Source of the DNA: Candidatus Omnitrophota bacterium
GTDB taxonomy: Bacteria > Omnitrophota > Gorgyraeia > Gygaellales > Profunditerraquicolaceae
DNA length: 7,789 nucleotides
Reading direction: 5' to 3'
Assembly: GCA_016938245.1 (NCBI GenBank)
Contig: JAFGUY010000100.1
Coordinates: 1 to 7,789 of the forward strand
Numbering within the stretch: the stretch's first letter is position 1; every line of letters begins with the position of its first letter. Under the pieces are notes generated by a model. That model was not told the origin of the DNA, made no database searches, and worked only from the letters and a program-made list of their open reading frames with translations. The position numbers and the translations under genes are program-made. Of the stretch, positions 5,852 to 7,789 are shown piece after piece.

Positions 5852-7671
5852 GATTCCCAGAGATAAACAGCGATTATATAAAACAGCATGATTATTTCAT
5901 GCTTTTTGAGACTAAGCTTTGCGATAGCAGTAACTTTATGAGCTATTTATTTGTTAATCCGGTTAAAATCATAAAAGCCGATGATTTTAAGGATGTCAAA
6001 CGTGCCTTCCGCGATATCGAGAAATATTCCAAAAAATTCTATTTAGCGGGATATTTTGCCTATGAACTGGGGTATTATTTTGAGAGGGAGATTTTTGAAG
6101 GCAAAAATCACTCTAAAATTCCCCTAATCCATTTAGCCGTATTTGATAAAAGATTTTATTTTAACCATAGGACCGGGAAGACCAACATGAACAATCCCGA
6201 TGTATTTGCTTCTGCCACTACGAAAGAAGGATTTTCTATCCGTAACCTGGAATTGGATATTACTGCCGAAGAATATAAAGATAGGGTTTTAAAAATAAAA
6301 GAATACATAAGAAAAGGAGATACTTACCAGGTAAATTTTACTGCTAAATACAATTTTGATTTTTCAGGATCAGCTTTTAAATTATATAGCGCATTAAACA
6401 AAAGGCAGCATGTCCAATACAGCGCTTTGTGCAAATTAAAGGGCAACTATATCATCTCACTTTCTCCGGAGCTATTTTTAAGAAGAAAAGGTTTAAAGAT
6501 TTATTCCCAGCCGATGAAAGGTACTATGGCAAGAGGAAAAAATGCCAAAGAGGATAGGGAGAGTATAAATAGGCTCAAAGAGAGTATAAAAAATAGATCA
6601 GAGAACCTGATGATTATAGATTTAGTGCGCAATGATTTAGGAAAGGTTTCTGAAATTGATAGCGTTAAGGTATCAGAGCCATTTAAAATAAGAAAATATG
6701 AAACTCTCCTGCAGATGACTTCGCAGGTTAACGGCAAATTAAGAAAAAACACTACTTATTTCGATATATTCAAGAATATTTTTCCCGGGGGTTCGGTTAC
6801 CGGAGCGCCTAAAATAAGGACAATGCAGATTATTGAAGAGCTTGAATTATCCTCGAGAGGCGTATATTGCGGAGCCCTAGGTTTTATTTCTCGGGGGAAA
6901 GAGGCGGTATTTAACCTGCCTATACGCACTATTTCTATTCTTGGCAACAGAGGCGAGATGGGTATTGGAAGCGGCATTGTTTATGATTCTTCTTTCGATG
7001 ACGAACTTAGAGAGTGTAAATTAAAGGCCGGGTTTCTTACCGGGATATGCAATGATTTTGGCCTAATTGAAACTATCTTTTGGGATAATGGTTTTAAGTT
7101 TCTCAAAGAGCACTTAAAAAGGATGAAGGCATCAGCAGGGTATTTTGGTTTTTCTTGTAATCTTGCCGGTATACACGGTGAATTAGAGAAATTAGAGAGA
7201 AAGTTTATTCAGGGTAAACAGTACAAGATAAGGTTGCTTTTGAATAAAAGCGGGCGCATAAATAAGGAATTCTCAGAGATTAGAATAATTGAAAGCGTAA
7301 AACATCTTGCTATCTCTAAACAGAAAATAGATCCGGAAAATGTTTTCTTATACCATAAGACTACTAACCGTATTCTTTATGACCGGGAATATTCGTATTA
7401 CAAAATGCTGGGGTATTTCGATGTTATTTTTCTTAATACGAGGAATGAAATTACAGAAGGAGCAATTTCCAACATAATCATTGAAAAAAATGGCCGGCTT
7501 TATACCCCGCCTCTATCATCTGGTTTACTTGCTGGTATTTACAGGGGTTATCTTTTAAAGAGGCACAAGGTTAAAGAAAAAGTTATGTTTCTGCCTGATC
7601 TTTTTAATGCAAAGAGGGTTTTTTTATGCAATTCCGTACGAGGTATTATAGAGGTGAAACTTGAAATTTAG
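5845..7671 (+). CDS. pabB: Fused aminodeoxychorismate synthase component I and aminodeoxychorismate lyase (PabB-PabC)
   Basis: A 608-residue two-domain enzyme for p-aminobenzoate, the folate precursor. Residues 1 to about 130 are the degenerate N-terminal part of PabB. Residues 140-400 are the chorismate-binding domain, with PMKGT (223-227), SENLMIIDLVRNDLG (252-266), FPGGSVTGAPKIR (313-325) and GIGSGIVYDS (374-383). Lysine 225 in PMKGT is the PabB signature residue; anthranilate synthase has alanine there. Residues 405-608 are a class IV PLP lyase: LIET near its start, the PLP lysine K505 in YHKTTNR, ITEGAISN (536-543) and PPLSSGLLAGIYR (555-567). The fusion would make aminodeoxychorismate and then release pyruvate. 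The glutaminase PabA, which supplies ammonia, is not in the window. The start overlaps the receptor gene by 7 bases, with purine-rich GAGGGAGGG 11 bases upstream, so the two genes are surely co-translated. Confidence 0.94.
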   Translation: MVRFPEINSDYIKQHDYFMLFETKLCDSSNFMSYLFVNPVKIIKADDFKDVKRAFRDIEKYSKKFYLAGYFAYELGYYFEREIFEGKNHSKIPLIHLAVFDKRFYFNHRTGKTNMNNPDVFASATTKEGFSIRNLELDITAEEYKDRVLKIKEYIRKGDTYQVNFTAKYNFDFSGSAFKLYSALNKRQHVQYSALCKLKGNYIISLSPELFLRRKGLKIYSQPMKGTMARGKNAKEDRESINRLKESIKNRSENLMIIDLVRNDLGKVSEIDSVKVSEPFKIRKYETLLQMTSQVNGKLRKNTTYFDIFKNIFPGGSVTGAPKIRTMQIIEELELSSRGVYCGALGFISRGKEAVFNLPIRTISILGNRGEMGIGSGIVYDSSFDDELRECKLKAGFLTGICNDFGLIETIFWDNGFKFLKEHLKRMKASAGYFGFSCNLAGIHGELEKLERKFIQGKQYKIRLLLNKSGRINKEFSEIRIIESVKHLAISKQKIDPENVFLYHKTTNRILYDREYSYYKMLGYFDVIFLNTRNEITEGAISNIIIEKNGRLYTPPLSSGLLAGIYRGYLLKRHKVKEKVMFLPDLFNAKRVFLCNSVRGIIEVKLEI

Positions 7672-7699
7672 TTGACAAATCAGGAAAATAGTGTATACT
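7672..7699 (+). promoter_or_regulatory. Strong sigma70-type promoter reading off the right edge
   Basis: TTGACA at 7672-7677 and TATACT at 7694-7699 are separated by 16 bases, the same spacing as the promoter at 4033. The -35 hexamer begins at the base after the pabBC stop codon. The predicted start is near 7706, inside the perfect 8-bp palindrome CACTAGTG (7703-7710). No coding frame of useful length follows before the window ends, which suits an RNA gene or a long leader. Confidence 0.8.
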
Positions 7700-7745
7700 T
7701 TTCACTAGTGCATTGTGACATTAGTTTCTGATATCATCATAGAAT

Positions 7746-7762
7746 CGCGAAAGTTTTTCGCG
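7746..7762 (+). promoter_or_regulatory. boxB-like hairpin in the leader
   Basis: CGCGAAA (7746-7752) and TTTCGCG (7756-7762) are perfect inverted repeats, giving a 7-bp stem with a GTT loop. No T-run follows, so it is not a Rho-independent terminator. It lies five bases before the boxA-like sequence, the order seen in bacterial rRNA leaders (boxB then boxA). Confidence 0.55.
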
Positions 7763-7767
7763 TGCCT

Positions 7768-7780
7768 TGTTCTTTGTAAA
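7768..7780 (+). promoter_or_regulatory. boxA-like antitermination element, probable rRNA operon leader
   Basis: TGTTCTTTGTAAA matches the boxA sequences bound by NusB/S10 in rRNA leaders (TGCTCTTTAACA in E. coli, TGTTCTTTGAAAACT-like in Bacillus, from memory) with one or two differences. The context CCTTGTTCTTTGTAAACTG is typical of sequence just ahead of 16S or 23S genes. With the strong promoter at 7672 and the hairpin at 7746, the most likely downstream gene is a 16S rRNA. The gene itself is outside the window, so this is inference from the leader only. Confidence 0.6.
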
Positions 7781-7789
7781 CTGCCAGGT

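Noticed and set aside
5845..7050. Anthranilate synthase component I (TrpE) identity for the chorismate-binding domain
   Set aside because: The PMKGT lysine is the PabB signature, and the fused class IV lyase domain fits only the aminobenzoate pathway.

Overview
The window looks like chromosomal DNA of an anaerobic bacterium with an outer membrane. It is A+T-rich, and every gene lies on the + strand in tightly packed operons. A TonB-dependent receptor with a signal peptide and an aromatic C-terminus implies a diderm envelope. The DUF39/NIL-ferredoxin pair and an Nfu/NifS Fe-S gene set imply an anaerobe. An uncultivated diderm phylum such as Omnitrophota, or a deltaproteobacterial relative, would fit, but this is a guess from gene content only.

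Left operon (about 1-3999). It begins inside a small Nfu-type Fe-S carrier gene (2-223). A DUF39 (COG1900) protein follows (241-1455), then a NIL-domain/2x[4Fe-4S] ferredoxin (1458-1865), a NifS/IscS-type cysteine desulfurase (1877-3040) and the biotin ligase/repressor birA (3043-3999). Gaps are 17, 2, 11 and 2 bases. DUF39 plus NIL-ferredoxin is the gene pair known from methanogens (MA1821/MA1822 type), and later from some anaerobic bacteria, to make homocysteine from aspartate semialdehyde and reduced sulfur without O-acyl-homoserine. Here it sits between an Fe-S carrier and a cysteine desulfurase. This suggests one sulfur-handling unit: Nfu and NifS could mature the ferredoxin clusters, and NifS might also supply persulfide sulfur.

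Middle and right operon (about 4033-7671). A near-consensus sigma70-type promoter (TTGACA, 16 bases, TATAAT) stands after birA. Its predicted +1 falls on the A of the receptor ATG, so the mRNA is probably leaderless. The BtuB-sized TonB-dependent receptor (4067-5851) overlaps the next gene by 7 bases. That gene (5845-7671) encodes a fused PabB-PabC protein that converts chorismate to p-aminobenzoate for folate. No glutaminase partner (PabA) is in the window.

Right edge (7672-7789). A second strong promoter (TTGACA, 16 bases, TATACT) starts at the base after the pabBC stop codon. Its predicted transcript carries a 7-bp hairpin and then a boxA-like antitermination sequence. That order (boxB-like, then boxA) is typical of rRNA operon leaders, so a 16S rRNA gene may begin just outside the window. 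No mobile element, CRISPR array, tRNA or long repeat was seen.
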